DNA of 64,000 nt, taken from the NCBI GenBank assembly GCA_963758365.1, contig CAVWVB010000001.1, forward strand, positions 1,054,001-1,118,000, read 5' to 3'. Of the stretch, positions 29,328-37,331 are shown piece after piece. The notes below the pieces were generated by a model, which was given only the letters and a program-made list of their open reading frames with translations, was not told where the DNA came from and ran no database searches. How positions within the stretch are numbered: position 1 is the first letter of the stretch; the number at the start of each line of letters is the position of its first letter. This stretch comes from Dokdonella_A sp963758365. Lineage in GTDB: Bacteria; Pseudomonadota; Gammaproteobacteria; Xanthomonadales; Rhodanobacteraceae. A program made the translations under genes and the position numbers.

Positions 29328-29762
29328 TCAGTTGACGCGATAGAACGTATGGGCACCGATTGTCGCGAGTGGCGGACCCTTGCTCCATTGCGATGTCGCA
29401 TCGGCGAGGATGAAGTGGTCGGCATTCGGCACCACGAACCGGCGCCGGTCATTGGGTAACGACCACATCGCGATCGCACGATCGGCCACCTTCCACGCTT
29501 TGCCCCACGCTGTCGGGTTCACGACCAGATAGCCGCCTGGCGTCGTCGACATCGCGAATTGCCCCGGCGAACGCACGACGTCGCATACCGTATCGCCCCA
29601 GCGCCCGTTCTCGCGGCGACGCATGGCAACCTCGGCGACGGCCATCTGGCCGATCTGCGATTCACTGCGCGCCTCCAGATAGACGGTCGTGGCCAGACAG
29701 ACATGGTCCGCGGCGGGCTGCGGCAGAATGGACGCCAGCCAAAGCAGGAACGAAAGTTTCAT
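29328..29762 (-). CDS. Cell wall hydrolase, SleB/CwlJ-like (Hydrolase_2)
   Basis: The 144-residue protein has an N-terminal signal peptide (MKLSFLLWLASILPQPAA). One Hydrolase_2 domain follows, with CLATTVYLEARSESQIGQMAVAEVAMRR, DTVCDVVRSPGQFAM, and a C-terminal PNADHFILADATSQWSKG. The Glu in YLEARSE is the predicted catalytic residue of SleB lytic transglycosylases. In non-sporulating bacteria such proteins act on peptidoglycan in the periplasm. The start at 29762 has AGAGG upstream; the track-independent longer form from 29819 lacks a leading signal peptide. Confidence 0.85.
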   Translation of the reverse strand: MKLSFLLWLASILPQPAADHVCLATTVYLEARSESQIGQMAVAEVAMRRRENGRWGDTVCDVVRSPGQFAMSTTPGGYLVVNPTAWGKAWKVADRAIAMWSLPNDRRRFVVPNADHFILADATSQWSKGPPLATIGAHTFYRVN

Positions 29763-30186
29763 AACGTGACCTCTTGGTGCACACAATGCGTGACCGAACC
29801 GGGTAGACGTGGTCGCCATACCTGAATTCGCGTCGGACGCGTTCGCCCGACTTCGTCACGTCATCCGACAGTTGCAAAGCTGCGGCGTGTGCGCGACCCG
29901 GTCGCGCTGTTCAACGCCTGTTGGTCGCGTCTGCCACCCCGGCAGTCACTCCAACCTCATGTTCGTGGCGCCGGGGACAAATCCCCCGGCGGTGGTCACA
30001 AGCCATGTCGTAGCTGTTGCACACACAAAAACGTCCTGACTGAGCAGGACGCGAGAGCGGAGACTACGCGAAACCGACTCGAATGTCGCGATGCCGCAAA
30101 TTTCCGTTCAGGTTCCACTAAGGTGAACGGACCGCATGCATTGCGATCGTGTGCTGCGCTGCGAGCGCTCACGCCGCCGTATCGAG
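29763..30186. other. 424-base intergenic region
   Basis: This gap separates two minus-strand genes. Its lower part should hold the promoter of the SleB-type gene, but I cannot point to convincing -35 and -10 elements. Its upper part holds the ygfZ terminator at 30027-30051. Short frames here have no ribosome site or family features, so I see no further gene. Confidence 0.5.
30027..30051 (-). terminator. Intrinsic terminator downstream of ygfZ
   Basis: On the minus strand CGTCCTG pairs with CAGGACG across a 6-base loop and is followed by TTTTTGTGTG. It lies 136 bases beyond the ygfZ stop codon and should end that transcript. Confidence 0.7.
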
Positions 30187-31029
30187 TCATGCGTCGATAC
30201 GTGCGCGTGCACGATCACCAACCGTCAGCTCGCGTTGCGCGTCATGCGCATCGGCCAGCACTGCGAGCGCGCTGGACGAGTCTTGGTCGGGATTGCGCGC
30301 GGAATAGAGGATCAAGCCTGCCGGTGCACCGCCCTGGTCGAACACGCGCGTGCCTGGCGCAACGGCGGCGCCATCGACATGCAGGCGTCGCAACTGACGC
30401 TTGTTGCCTCCGCGGAAATGCAGACGAGCGGCGATTTCCTGGCCGGGATAACAGCCCTTGTCGAAGCGGATCGCGTCGAAGCGCTCGAGCGCGAGCGCCT
30501 GCGGCACGAATTCGCAAGCGAGCGTCGGTGCAAGCAGAGGCAGGCCCGCGGCGATGTCCGCACGTCGCCACGCATCGAGTGCATGCGGGTCGTTCTGTCC
30601 ACCAGCCTCAGGCGCGAGCCAGGCGATGCGTGGTTCAGGTTCCGGTATCCATAGCACCTGGCCGTTCGCGTAGGCGGCGCAGTGCGGTGAAGCGGTGCCT
30701 GCAAGATCAGGCAGTGCGGTCGCAGGCAGCGCGTGCAGGTGCCAGGCGCTCGTCTGGAGGGCGACTTTCGCGCGAAACACGAATTGCGCGAGTGCGTCGC
30801 GCATCGGCTCCGCCCCGCCGAGTGGCAGCCACAGGAGGATGTGATCCGGTTGCGTGCGCAGCAGCGCAAAAAACGAGCGCACGCGACCGCGCGCGTCGAG
30901 CCAGGCGCTCCACTGCCAGTCGCCGACGTCGAGGCAGCTGACGTCGGTCGTGAACTGCGAATACGCGAACGTGACGGCATCGGCGCCTCGCAGGTCGAGC
31001 AGTTCGGCTGGGCAGAGCGATGTCGCCAT
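30187..31029 (-). CDS. ygfZ: tRNA-modifying / Fe-S maintenance protein YgfZ
   Basis: YgfZ is a folate-binding GcvT-like protein that supports the activity of certain Fe-S enzymes such as MiaB. The 280-residue product carries the diagnostic motif KGCYPGQEIAAR with the essential Cys. It is preceded by ERFDAIRFD and followed by a C-terminal beta-barrel. ATG 31029 was chosen because it starts the conserved region; upstream extension is low-complexity. It is divergent from sdhCDAB, whose SdhB is an Fe-S protein, and sdhE/ygfX (the ygfY-ygfX homologues) are nearby. Confidence 0.93.
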   Translation of the reverse strand: MATSLCPAELLDLRGADAVTFAYSQFTTDVSCLDVGDWQWSAWLDARGRVRSFFALLRTQPDHILLWLPLGGAEPMRDALAQFVFRAKVALQTSAWHLHALPATALPDLAGTASPHCAAYANGQVLWIPEPEPRIAWLAPEAGGQNDPHALDAWRRADIAAGLPLLAPTLACEFVPQALALERFDAIRFDKGCYPGQEIAARLHFRGGNKRQLRRLHVDGAAVAPGTRVFDQGGAPAGLILYSARNPDQDSSSALAVLADAHDAQRELTVGDRARARIDA

Positions 31030-31486
31030 GAACGGCAGGACTCCGACGAGGGCTGGATTCGGGCGCGCTGCCCGAATGCGGGCAGATGCGGACGATTTGA
31101 TTCGAGACAAGGCGTACCCTTGCATGAGGTGATGCGCCGCCCTGCATGTTGCTTCCGTGCATTGCACGAAAGCCCTGCCCGGCAGCGCATTCGAGGGCAC
31201 GAGCGGCGGTTGACGCCAGCGCATCCTGACAGACGCCGGCGTCAACCGATAGACAATGCGTCGCGGTCCATCGCGTTCTCGCATCGCCTGGCGCGCCGCC
31301 GCAGCGCAGTTGCCGCGGTCGCCGACTGGGTTTAACCTCTACGCCGCATCGCACCATGCGCGCGCCTCCGGTGAGCAGCAGGAACGAGCGCACGTCGCTG
31401 CGACCTTGCGGCACGCGGCGACTCGGAGCGATCTGGATGACACAGCGCTGCAGCGAAACTTGAATCTTCGTCAGTACGAGCCAGCC
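31030..31486. other. 457-base divergent promoter region between ygfZ and sdhC
   Basis: This region must carry the start sites for both ygfZ and the sdh operon. It contains the 11-bp inverted repeat at 31207-31248 and a weak plus-strand promoter candidate (CTGACA at 31226, TAGACA at 31250, 18-base spacer). I see no riboswitch and no convincing small gene. Confidence 0.5.
31207..31248. promoter_or_regulatory. 11-bp inverted repeat in the ygfZ-sdhC interval
   Basis: CGGTTGACGCC (31207-31217) and GGCGTCAACCG (31238-31248) are perfect inverted copies 20 bases apart. Each half holds a TTGACG facing inward, but I find no matching -10 at 17 bases for either. It could be a repressor or activator site covering the weak sdh promoter, or an mRNA hairpin. 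Confidence 0.45.
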
Positions 31487-31882
31487 ATGCCGGAAACTGC
31501 GCGACCGCTATCACCGCACCTGTCGATCTACCGCTGGCAGGTGCAGATGGTCACCTCGATCCTGCATCGGGCGACCGGAATCGCGCTGGCTGCCGGAACC
31601 GTCCTGCTCGTCGCTACCCTGCTCGCGCTTGCTGCGGGACCGGAATCGTATGCGCGGGTCCGCGCGTTCTGTGCGTCCTGGCCTGGCCTGGTCTTACTGC
31701 TCGGATGGACCTGGTCGCTCATGTTCCATCTTCTCAACGGCGTTCGTCATCTGTTGCAGGATCTCGGCTGGGGCTATCTTCCCGCTCAGTTTGTGCGTAA
31801 TGGCTGGCTGGCCGGAATCGGCAGCCTGGTACTGACCGGATTGATCTGGGTCTGCGTCTTCATGCAGGGAGGCGCAGCATGA
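31487..31882 (+). CDS. sdhC: Succinate dehydrogenase cytochrome b556 subunit
   Basis: SdhC is one of two membrane anchors of complex II and contributes to heme b and ubiquinone binding. RPLSPHLSIYRWQVQMVTSI followed by LHRATG is the family N-terminus with quinone-site Ser and Arg. Three helices follow. The heme ligand His lies in WSLMFHLLNGVRHLLQDLG. The 131-residue frame starts at ATG 31487 and overlaps sdhD by ATGA. Confidence 0.94.
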   Translation: MPETARPLSPHLSIYRWQVQMVTSILHRATGIALAAGTVLLVATLLALAAGPESYARVRAFCASWPGLVLLLGWTWSLMFHLLNGVRHLLQDLGWGYLPAQFVRNGWLAGIGSLVLTGLIWVCVFMQGGAA

Positions 31883-32265
31883 CCGAATCGCTGCGTACGC
31901 CACTCAAGAATGCGATCGGACTCGGGTCCGCGCGGCGCGGTGTGCACCACTTCCTCGTGCAGCGGGTGACTGCCGTTGCCCTCATGCTGCTGGGCGTCTG
32001 GTTCGTCTGGCTGGTGTTGAGGATGCTGCACCTGGATTACGCGGCTGCGCATGCGCTGCTCGCGCGCCCCTGCAATACCGTGCTGATGTTCGCGTTCGTG
32101 GTTGCGGCGTTATGGCATGCGCAACTCGGCCTGCAGGTCGTGATCGAGGACTATGTGCACGCGCACGGGCTCCAGCTCGCCCTGCAGATAGCGCTGCGAT
32201 TCCTGTGTTTTCTCGGTGCCGCCGCGGGCGTCCTTGCGGTGATCCGCATCGCGCTGCAGGGCTGA
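31879..32265 (+). CDS. sdhD: Succinate dehydrogenase membrane anchor subunit
   Basis: The 128-residue partner of SdhC has three membrane helices. It starts TPLKNAIGLGSARRGVHHFL and continues QRVTAVALMLLGVWFVW. The heme-ligand region is HAQLGLQVVIEDYVH. The ATG overlaps the sdhC stop, and sdhA follows after 108 bases with no recognised gene between. Confidence 0.92.
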   Translation: MTESLRTPLKNAIGLGSARRGVHHFLVQRVTAVALMLLGVWFVWLVLRMLHLDYAAAHALLARPCNTVLMFAFVVAALWHAQLGLQVVIEDYVHAHGLQLALQIALRFLCFLGAAAGVLAVIRIALQG

Positions 32266-32373
32266 CCACGGTGACGCGCGATATTCATCCGGCAAACGCC
32301 TGGCTCATGACCGGCGCGCACTCACTGCGACTTTCTCGCAATACGACCTTCCGATGAGCGCCCCAGATCACTA

Positions 32374-34161
32374 ATGGAAACCTACAAGGTCCATGAGCAC
32401 AAGCTCGACATCATCGTGGTCGGTGCCGGCGGTGCGGGCTTGCGCGCCACGTTCGGACTCGCCGCGACCGGTCTATCGACTGCCTGCATCACCAAGGTGT
32501 TCCCGACCCGCTCGCACACGGTTGCCGCGCAGGGCGGTATCTCGGCCGCGCTCGGCAACATGGGCGAGGACGACTGGCGTTTTCATTTCTATGACACGGT
32601 CAAGGGCGGCGACTGGCTCGGCGACCAGGACGCGATCGAGTACATGTGCAAGGAGGCCCCCGCTGCGGTCATAGAACTCGAGCACTATGGTGTGCCGTTC
32701 TCACGTACCGACGAGGGCAAGATCTACCAGCGACCGTTCGGCGGCATGACCACGCACTATGGCAAGGGTACCGCGCAGCGGACCTGCGCCGCCGCAGACC
32801 GCACCGGCCACGCGATCCTGCACACGCTCTATCAGCAGGCGCTCAAGCACGATGCCCGATTCTTCATCGAGTATTTCGCGCTCGACCTGATCTTCGATGA
32901 CGAGGGTGCATGCCGGGGAGTGCTGGCACTCGACATGAACGAAGGCAGCCTGCACCTGTTTCGCGCCCATGGCGTCGTGCTCGCGACCGGCGGCTATGGT
33001 CGCGCCTATTTCACCGCAACTTCGGCGCACACCTGCACGGGTGACGGCGGAGGCCTGGCATTGCGCGCCGGTGTGCCGATGCAGGACATGGAGTTCGTGC
33101 AGTTTCATCCGACCGGCATCTACGGTGCGGGTTGCCTGATCACCGAAGGCGTGCGCGGCGAGGGCGGTTACCTGACCAATTCGGAGGGTGAACGGTTCAT
33201 GGAGCGCTATGCCCCGAATGCGAAGGACCTCGCATCGCGCGACGTGGTCAGCCGCGCGATGACTCTCGAAATTCGCGAGGGGCGCGGTGTCGGCGAGCAC
33301 CGCGACCACATCAATCTCAATCTCCAGCACCTGGGTGCCGAAGTGCTGCACGAAAAACTGCCTGGCATTTCCGAGAGTGCGCGGATCTTCGCCAACGTGG
33401 ACGTGACCAGACAGCCGATTCCGGTCAGTCCCACCGTGCACTACAACATGGGGGGCATACCGACCAACCATCATGGCGAAGTCGTGCGCAAGATTGGCAA
33501 CGATTCCGAGACGGTCGTGCCGGGCCTCTACTCGATCGGCGAGGCCGCGTGCGTGTCCGTGCACGGTGCGAATCGCCTCGGCTCGAACTCGCTTCTCGAT
33601 CTGGTGGTGTTCGGACGTGCGGTAGCGCAGCGCTGTGCAGCGACGATCAAGCCGGGTCAGGCCCACAAGGACCTGCCGGCGTCCGTTTGCGACAAGGCGC
33701 TGGGCAACTTCGATCGTATTCGCCATGCGAACGGAAGCACGCCGACCGCGCAGATTCGCGACTCGATGCAAAAGACCATGCAGGCCGACGCAGCCGTTTT
33801 TCGTACCGCCAGGACCCTGCAGGAGGGTTGCGCGAAGATGGCGAAGGTGTTCGCGTCGTTCCAGGACGTGAAGGTGACCGATCGTTCCCTGGTCTGGAAT
33901 TCCGATCTGATCGAGACACTGGAACTGCAGAACCTGCTGTACAACGCCGTGGCCACCATCAATTCGGCCGAGCAGCGCCACGAGAGCCGTGGCGCCCATG
34001 CGCGCGAGGACTACCCGGAACGCGACGACGAGCGCTGGATGAAACACACCCTGGTCAATGTCGACGGGCAGGGTCGATGCGTCTTCGACTTTCGACCGGT
34101 GCACTTGAACACCCTGAGCACCGACGTCGAGGCCGTGCCGCCGAAGAAACGCGTGTATTGA
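32374..34161 (+). CDS. sdhA: Succinate dehydrogenase flavoprotein subunit
   Basis: SdhA oxidises succinate to fumarate using covalently bound FAD. The 595 residues begin with the Rossmann segment IIVVGAGGAGLRATFGLA. The FAD-attachment His is in TRSHTVAAQGGISAALG. The active site is marked by MEFVQFHPTGI and the Arg in SRAMTLEIREGRGVG, and GANRLGSNSLLDLVVFGR is the C-terminal FAD motif. It sits second in the sdhCD-A-B order, with SdhE, its flavinylation factor, just downstream. Confidence 0.98.
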   Translation: METYKVHEHKLDIIVVGAGGAGLRATFGLAATGLSTACITKVFPTRSHTVAAQGGISAALGNMGEDDWRFHFYDTVKGGDWLGDQDAIEYMCKEAPAAVIELEHYGVPFSRTDEGKIYQRPFGGMTTHYGKGTAQRTCAAADRTGHAILHTLYQQALKHDARFFIEYFALDLIFDDEGACRGVLALDMNEGSLHLFRAHGVVLATGGYGRAYFTATSAHTCTGDGGGLALRAGVPMQDMEFVQFHPTGIYGAGCLITEGVRGEGGYLTNSEGERFMERYAPNAKDLASRDVVSRAMTLEIREGRGVGEHRDHINLNLQHLGAEVLHEKLPGISESARIFANVDVTRQPIPVSPTVHYNMGGIPTNHHGEVVRKIGNDSETVVPGLYSIGEAACVSVHGANRLGSNSLLDLVVFGRAVAQRCAATIKPGQAHKDLPASVCDKALGNFDRIRHANGSTPTAQIRDSMQKTMQADAAVFRTARTLQEGCAKMAKVFASFQDVKVTDRSLVWNSDLIETLELQNLLYNAVATINSAEQRHESRGAHAREDYPERDDERWMKHTLVNVDGQGRCVFDFRPVHLNTLSTDVEAVPPKKRVY

Positions 34162-34227
34162 AGGCCGGGAACGGAGAATCAGGATGGCTACCACACCAGC
34201 ACTCCGCCGTCGCTCCCGCTTGCGACC

Positions 34228-34260
34228 GTTCCCGATTCCCCACTCCCGATTCCCGGGTTT
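34228..34260 (+). repeat. Degenerate heptad repeats before sdhB
   Basis: TTCCCGATTCCCCACTCCC followed by GATTCCCGGG is a run of CCCGATT/CCCCACT units. The units are degenerate relatives of the CCCGAAT array at ispF. The run ends 6-8 bases before the sdhB ATG and, as at ispF, displaces a recognisable ribosome site. Confidence 0.6.
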
Positions 34261-34265
34261 CCAAA

Positions 34266-35051
34266 ATGGCTGAATTCAGGTTACCGAAGAATTCCCGTAT
34301 CACGGCCGGCACGCATCATCCGGCCGTGTCCGGTGCGACGAATGTACGCACATTCCGCGTCTATCGCTGGAGCCCGGACGACGGCGCGAATCCACGGATC
34401 GACACCTACGACGTCGACATGTCGAGCTGCGGTCCGATGGTTCTCGATGCGCTCATCAAGATCAAGAACGAAATCGACCCGACGCTGACGTTCCGTCGCT
34501 CGTGCCGCGAGGGCATTTGCGGGTCTTGCGCGATGAACATCGACGGCACGAACACACTGGCCTGTACCAGGGCGATCGCGGATTGCGCGTCCGGCGACGT
34601 GAAGATCTACCCATTGCCGCAAATGGAAGTGGTCAAGGATCTGGTGCCCGACCTGACTCATTTCTACGCACAGTATGCGTCGATCAAGCCCTGGATCCGC
34701 ACTGAAACGCCGCCGGCGCCGGATCGCGAAAGGCTGCAGTCGAAGGAGGACCGCGCGAAACTCGACGGCCTCTATGAATGCATTTTGTGCGCCTGCTGTA
34801 CAACCGCGTGCCCGAGCTACTGGTGGAACAGCGACCGCTACCTCGGCCCCGCCGTGCTGCTGCAGGCCTATCGCTGGATCGTCGATTCGCGTGACGAGGA
34901 CACCGGAACACGCCTCGACGATCTGGAGGATCCATTCAAGTTGTACCGCTGTCACACGATCATGAATTGTGCGCGCACCTGCCCGAAGGGCCTGAATCCG
35001 GCCAAGGCCATCGCCGAGACCAAGAAGCTGCTCGTCGAGCGGACCGGTTGA
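34266..35051 (+). CDS. sdhB: Succinate dehydrogenase iron-sulfur subunit
   Basis: SdhB carries electrons from FAD to quinone through three clusters. The 2Fe-2S ligands are in CREGICGSCAMNIDG plus a later Cys in NTLACTR. The 4Fe-4S site is CILCACCTTACPSYWW and the 3Fe-4S site is CHTIMNCARTCPKGLNP. I chose ATG 34266 (261 aa), which places the protein core RTFRVYRWSPDDG about 28 residues in. The 104-base gap after sdhA contains degenerate heptad repeats. Confidence 0.97.
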   Translation: MAEFRLPKNSRITAGTHHPAVSGATNVRTFRVYRWSPDDGANPRIDTYDVDMSSCGPMVLDALIKIKNEIDPTLTFRRSCREGICGSCAMNIDGTNTLACTRAIADCASGDVKIYPLPQMEVVKDLVPDLTHFYAQYASIKPWIRTETPPAPDRERLQSKEDRAKLDGLYECILCACCTTACPSYWWNSDRYLGPAVLLQAYRWIVDSRDEDTGTRLDDLEDPFKLYRCHTIMNCARTCPKGLNPAKAIAETKKLLVERTG

Positions 35052-35087
35052 GACTGAATTGGCCGTCTGCCGCGAGCGATTGCTGCG

Positions 35088-35327
35088 ATGAGCGCGGAGG
35101 CGCGATTGCGCTGGCGTGCGCGCCGCGGCACGCGCGAACTCGATCGGCTCCTCGAGGAGTGGCTCGATACCCGTTATCCGCAGGCGGACATCGCTTCCAT
35201 CGCGGCCTTCGATGCGCTGCTCGACTGTCCCGATCCCGATCTATGGGACTGGTTGACCGGCCACGTGCCACCGCTGCCGCGATTCGCGGCGATCGTCGAT
35301 GAAATTCGCGCCCGCCATCGCGTTTGA
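35088..35327 (+). CDS. sdhE: FAD assembly factor SdhE
   Basis: SdhE promotes covalent FAD attachment to SdhA. The 79-residue protein has the hallmark RGxxE as RRGTRELDRLLEEWLD, then the helical bundle ending LWDWLTGHVPP. It lies 36 bases after sdhB and overlaps the next gene by 29 bases in another frame. Confidence 0.93.
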   Translation: MSAEARLRWRARRGTRELDRLLEEWLDTRYPQADIASIAAFDALLDCPDPDLWDWLTGHVPPLPRFAAIVDEIRARHRV

Positions 35328-35730
35328 CTATCGGCCGTCGCGTTGGATTGGTGCCGCTGCGTCGCTGGTCGCCGCATGTGCGGCGATCGCGCCGTGGCTC
35401 GCGGAACTGCCCTTGGCGGTGCGCGTGCTGGTGTCGCTGGGCGCGTTGGCTGCCGGGGTGGCAGCGCTGTGGCGGTATGCGTTCGCGCGCTTCCGGCGCA
35501 TCGCGTGGCGCGAATCCGGATGGTTGCTCGTCGACCTGGGCGGAAACGAGCACCCGGCCATGCTCGATCGTCATGCGCGGCTCGGGGCCTGGCTTTCGCT
35601 CGCGTTCCGCTACGGTCCGCGTGCCCGTTTCCAGGTGATCATCGGTCCCGACAATCTGGATGCCGATGCGAGGCGACGCCTGATCCTGCTGCTTCGGCGC
35701 GTGGATGCCGATGCCGGAATCGACCCGTGA
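35299..35730 (+). CDS. YgfX/CptA-like membrane protein
   Basis: The 143-residue protein has two adjacent hydrophobic helices (about residues 17-35 and 39-60). A soluble domain follows with ESGWLLVDLGGNEH, AFRYGPRARFQVIIGPDNL and DADARRRLILLLRR. Length, topology and position immediately after sdhE match YgfX, which pairs with YgfY/SdhE in E. coli and has been called the CptA toxin. Sequence similarity is loose, so the assignment rests largely on context. It shares 29 bases with sdhE. Confidence 0.72.
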   Translation: MKFAPAIAFDYRPSRWIGAAASLVAACAAIAPWLAELPLAVRVLVSLGALAAGVAALWRYAFARFRRIAWRESGWLLVDLGGNEHPAMLDRHARLGAWLSLAFRYGPRARFQVIIGPDNLDADARRRLILLLRRVDADAGIDP

Positions 35731-35932
35731 GGGATGCCGGAAAAACGCGTCTCGGAAGGGCATGTCGGGCCGGGCGCCACGCGCGGAATGCCCGACTGCG
35801 TGTTCCCGCTGGAGCGATGCCCGTCCGGTCCTCGCCCTGCGTTGCGCTTTCGACGTCAATTCCTTCGTGATCGTTCGCAGCTCATGAACCATCCGGGCCC
35901 GCATCGATCGCGGCATCACCCGGATCGCGCCA

Positions 35933-36547
35933 TCAAGGAACCGAGATTCCGCACGCTCGCAGCAATGCGGCGAGCTGGATCAGCGGCAATCCGATCAGGG
36001 CGCTGGGATCGTTCGTCTCGATCCGCTCGAACAGCGTGATGCCCAGGCCCTCCGCCTTGAAGCTTCCGGCGCACGCCAGCGGCTGCTCGATCCCGACGTA
36101 GCGGCGTATTTCCCGGGCTTCCAGAATGCGGAACTTCACGCGAGTGAGGTCGATGGCGGAGTGCATGGCGTACGGACTCGAGCGTGTGTCGACTACGCAA
36201 ACGGCGGTATGGAAGGCGACACTGCGGCCTGAACTCGCGGTCAGCTGTGCACGGGCCGCCTCTTCGGTGCCGGGCTTGTCGAGAATCCGGCCATCGATTT
36301 CCGCAACCTGGTCGCTGCCGACGATCAATGCTCCAGTGCAACGTTCGGCGACCGCCTCGGCCTTCGCGATAGCCAGGCGTACGGCGCGCGACGTCGGCGA
36401 TTCCCCGGCGCGTGCGCTTTCATCCACACCCGGTGCAAGCGAACGCAATGTCGAGGTCAGGCGCGACAGCAATTCGCGTCGGTAACGCGACGTCGAGGCC
36501 AGCACCAGGTCGATATCGAAAAGCGGCGTCGGTGCGCGCACGTTCAT
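35933..36547 (-). CDS. Maf-family nucleotide pyrophosphatase (YceF-like)
   Basis: Maf proteins hydrolyse non-canonical nucleoside triphosphates. The 204 residues contain LVLASTSRYRRELLSRL, the phosphate-binding start, PGVDESARAGESP, and GSDQVAEIDGRILDKPGT. The SDQVxxxDG form fits the YceF group, which prefers 7-methyl-GTP. Its ATG overlaps the stop of the upstream membrane protein gene. It lies next to yceD-rpmF, as yceF does in E. coli. Confidence 0.9.
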   Translation of the reverse strand: MNVRAPTPLFDIDLVLASTSRYRRELLSRLTSTLRSLAPGVDESARAGESPTSRAVRLAIAKAEAVAERCTGALIVGSDQVAEIDGRILDKPGTEEAARAQLTASSGRSVAFHTAVCVVDTRSSPYAMHSAIDLTRVKFRILEAREIRRYVGIEQPLACAGSFKAEGLGITLFERIETNDPSALIGLPLIQLAALLRACGISVP

Positions 36548-36996
36548 CGTGCCGGATCGGACGGCAGAGCATGTTCGGCGCGCGTGCGCTCGAATTCGGC
36601 GCGCGCCGCGGCGAGACGGGCCGACTGGCCGGCCAGCGAGGCGCGCGTGGCGGCCAGCGCGTCGCGCGCCTCGGCCAGGCTTGCGATCGTGGCACTTGCC
36701 GCATGCGCCTTGAGCCACAAGCGATGCGCAAGGAGATCGCGCAGTGCCTCCTGCACCTGCGGCTCGGCAGCCAACGTGACGCGAGCGGACAGTTGCTCGG
36801 CAGGCGGCAGATCGGCGGTCAGGGCCGGGATCTCCCGCAAACGCGCCCGGCAGGCGAGGAGTTCGCGTTCCAGCGCATCGGCATGATCGAGGATTTCCGC
36901 GAGCACGCGCGGCTTGCGACGGAGCCTTCGTCCGTGCCACCAGACTGCGCCCAGGAGCACAGCCGCGATCGCGGAACTTGTCAGCAGTATGTTCAC
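36544..36996 (-). CDS. Uncharacterised single-pass coiled-coil protein
   Basis: The 150-residue frame starts at GTG 36996 with one membrane helix (ILLTSSAIAAVLLGAVWWHG). It is then almost entirely helical and Ala/Leu/Arg-rich, with heptad-like spacing (ILDHADALERELLACRARLR, LAGQSARLAAARAEFERTRA). I recognise no family. Its stop overlaps the maf start (ATGA), indicating translational coupling. Composition resembles the antisense frames common at this GC content, so confidence is moderate. Confidence 0.55.
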   Translation of the reverse strand: MNILLTSSAIAAVLLGAVWWHGRRLRRKPRVLAEILDHADALERELLACRARLREIPALTADLPPAEQLSARVTLAAEPQVQEALRDLLAHRLWLKAHAASATIASLAEARDALAATRASLAGQSARLAAARAEFERTRAEHALPSDPAR

Positions 36997-37331
36997 GTGA
37001 GACCGCAGCCGACGACCCGCTGTCCGGGTCCCGCGCATCGCGCGTCGGTCGGGGCAAGTCGTGGCGCACCGGGGGCGCGTGGTGCATTCGGCATCGCTAA
37101 TGGCTCCAACGCCTGTTGTGGAGGCGGATTGCGATCGGGTTCGTGGAACAGCCCGCCGTTCCGGATCGAGGTCAGGGCGATCGCATTGACGTTGCGCGAG
37201 GTCGTGCGACCGGCGAAGCCTGTGCCGAAACGATCGTCCGCTCCGGATAGTCTGGCTGGCCTGCTGCCGCGCGGCAAATCGAGGTGGTTGCGGTTGACAG
37301 CGCCGGGGCCTGCACCTACCATCGCGCGCCC
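36997..37331. other. 335-base divergent intergenic region
   Basis: The gap lies between the minus-strand coiled-coil gene and yceD. Its right end contains the strong yceD promoter at 37294-37322. The remainder shows no gene and no element I recognise. Confidence 0.5.
37294..37322 (+). promoter_or_regulatory. Promoter of yceD-rpmF-fab
   Basis: TTGACA (37294-37299) and TACCAT (37317-37322) are separated by exactly 17 bases. The expected start of transcription, about 6-8 bases after the -10, falls within 4 bases of the yceD ATG at 37332. The mRNA would therefore be leaderless or nearly so. Confidence 0.7.

Noticed and set aside
27388..29935. Shared 13-mer TGTTGGTCGCGTC after folP and at 29921 as a dispersed repeat
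   Set aside because: A 13-base match is expected by chance many times within 64 kb.
35734..36039. Plus-strand frame of 101 codons between ygfX and maf
   Set aside because: Arg/Pro-rich, lacks a ribosome site, and its 3' half is antisense to the maf C-terminus.
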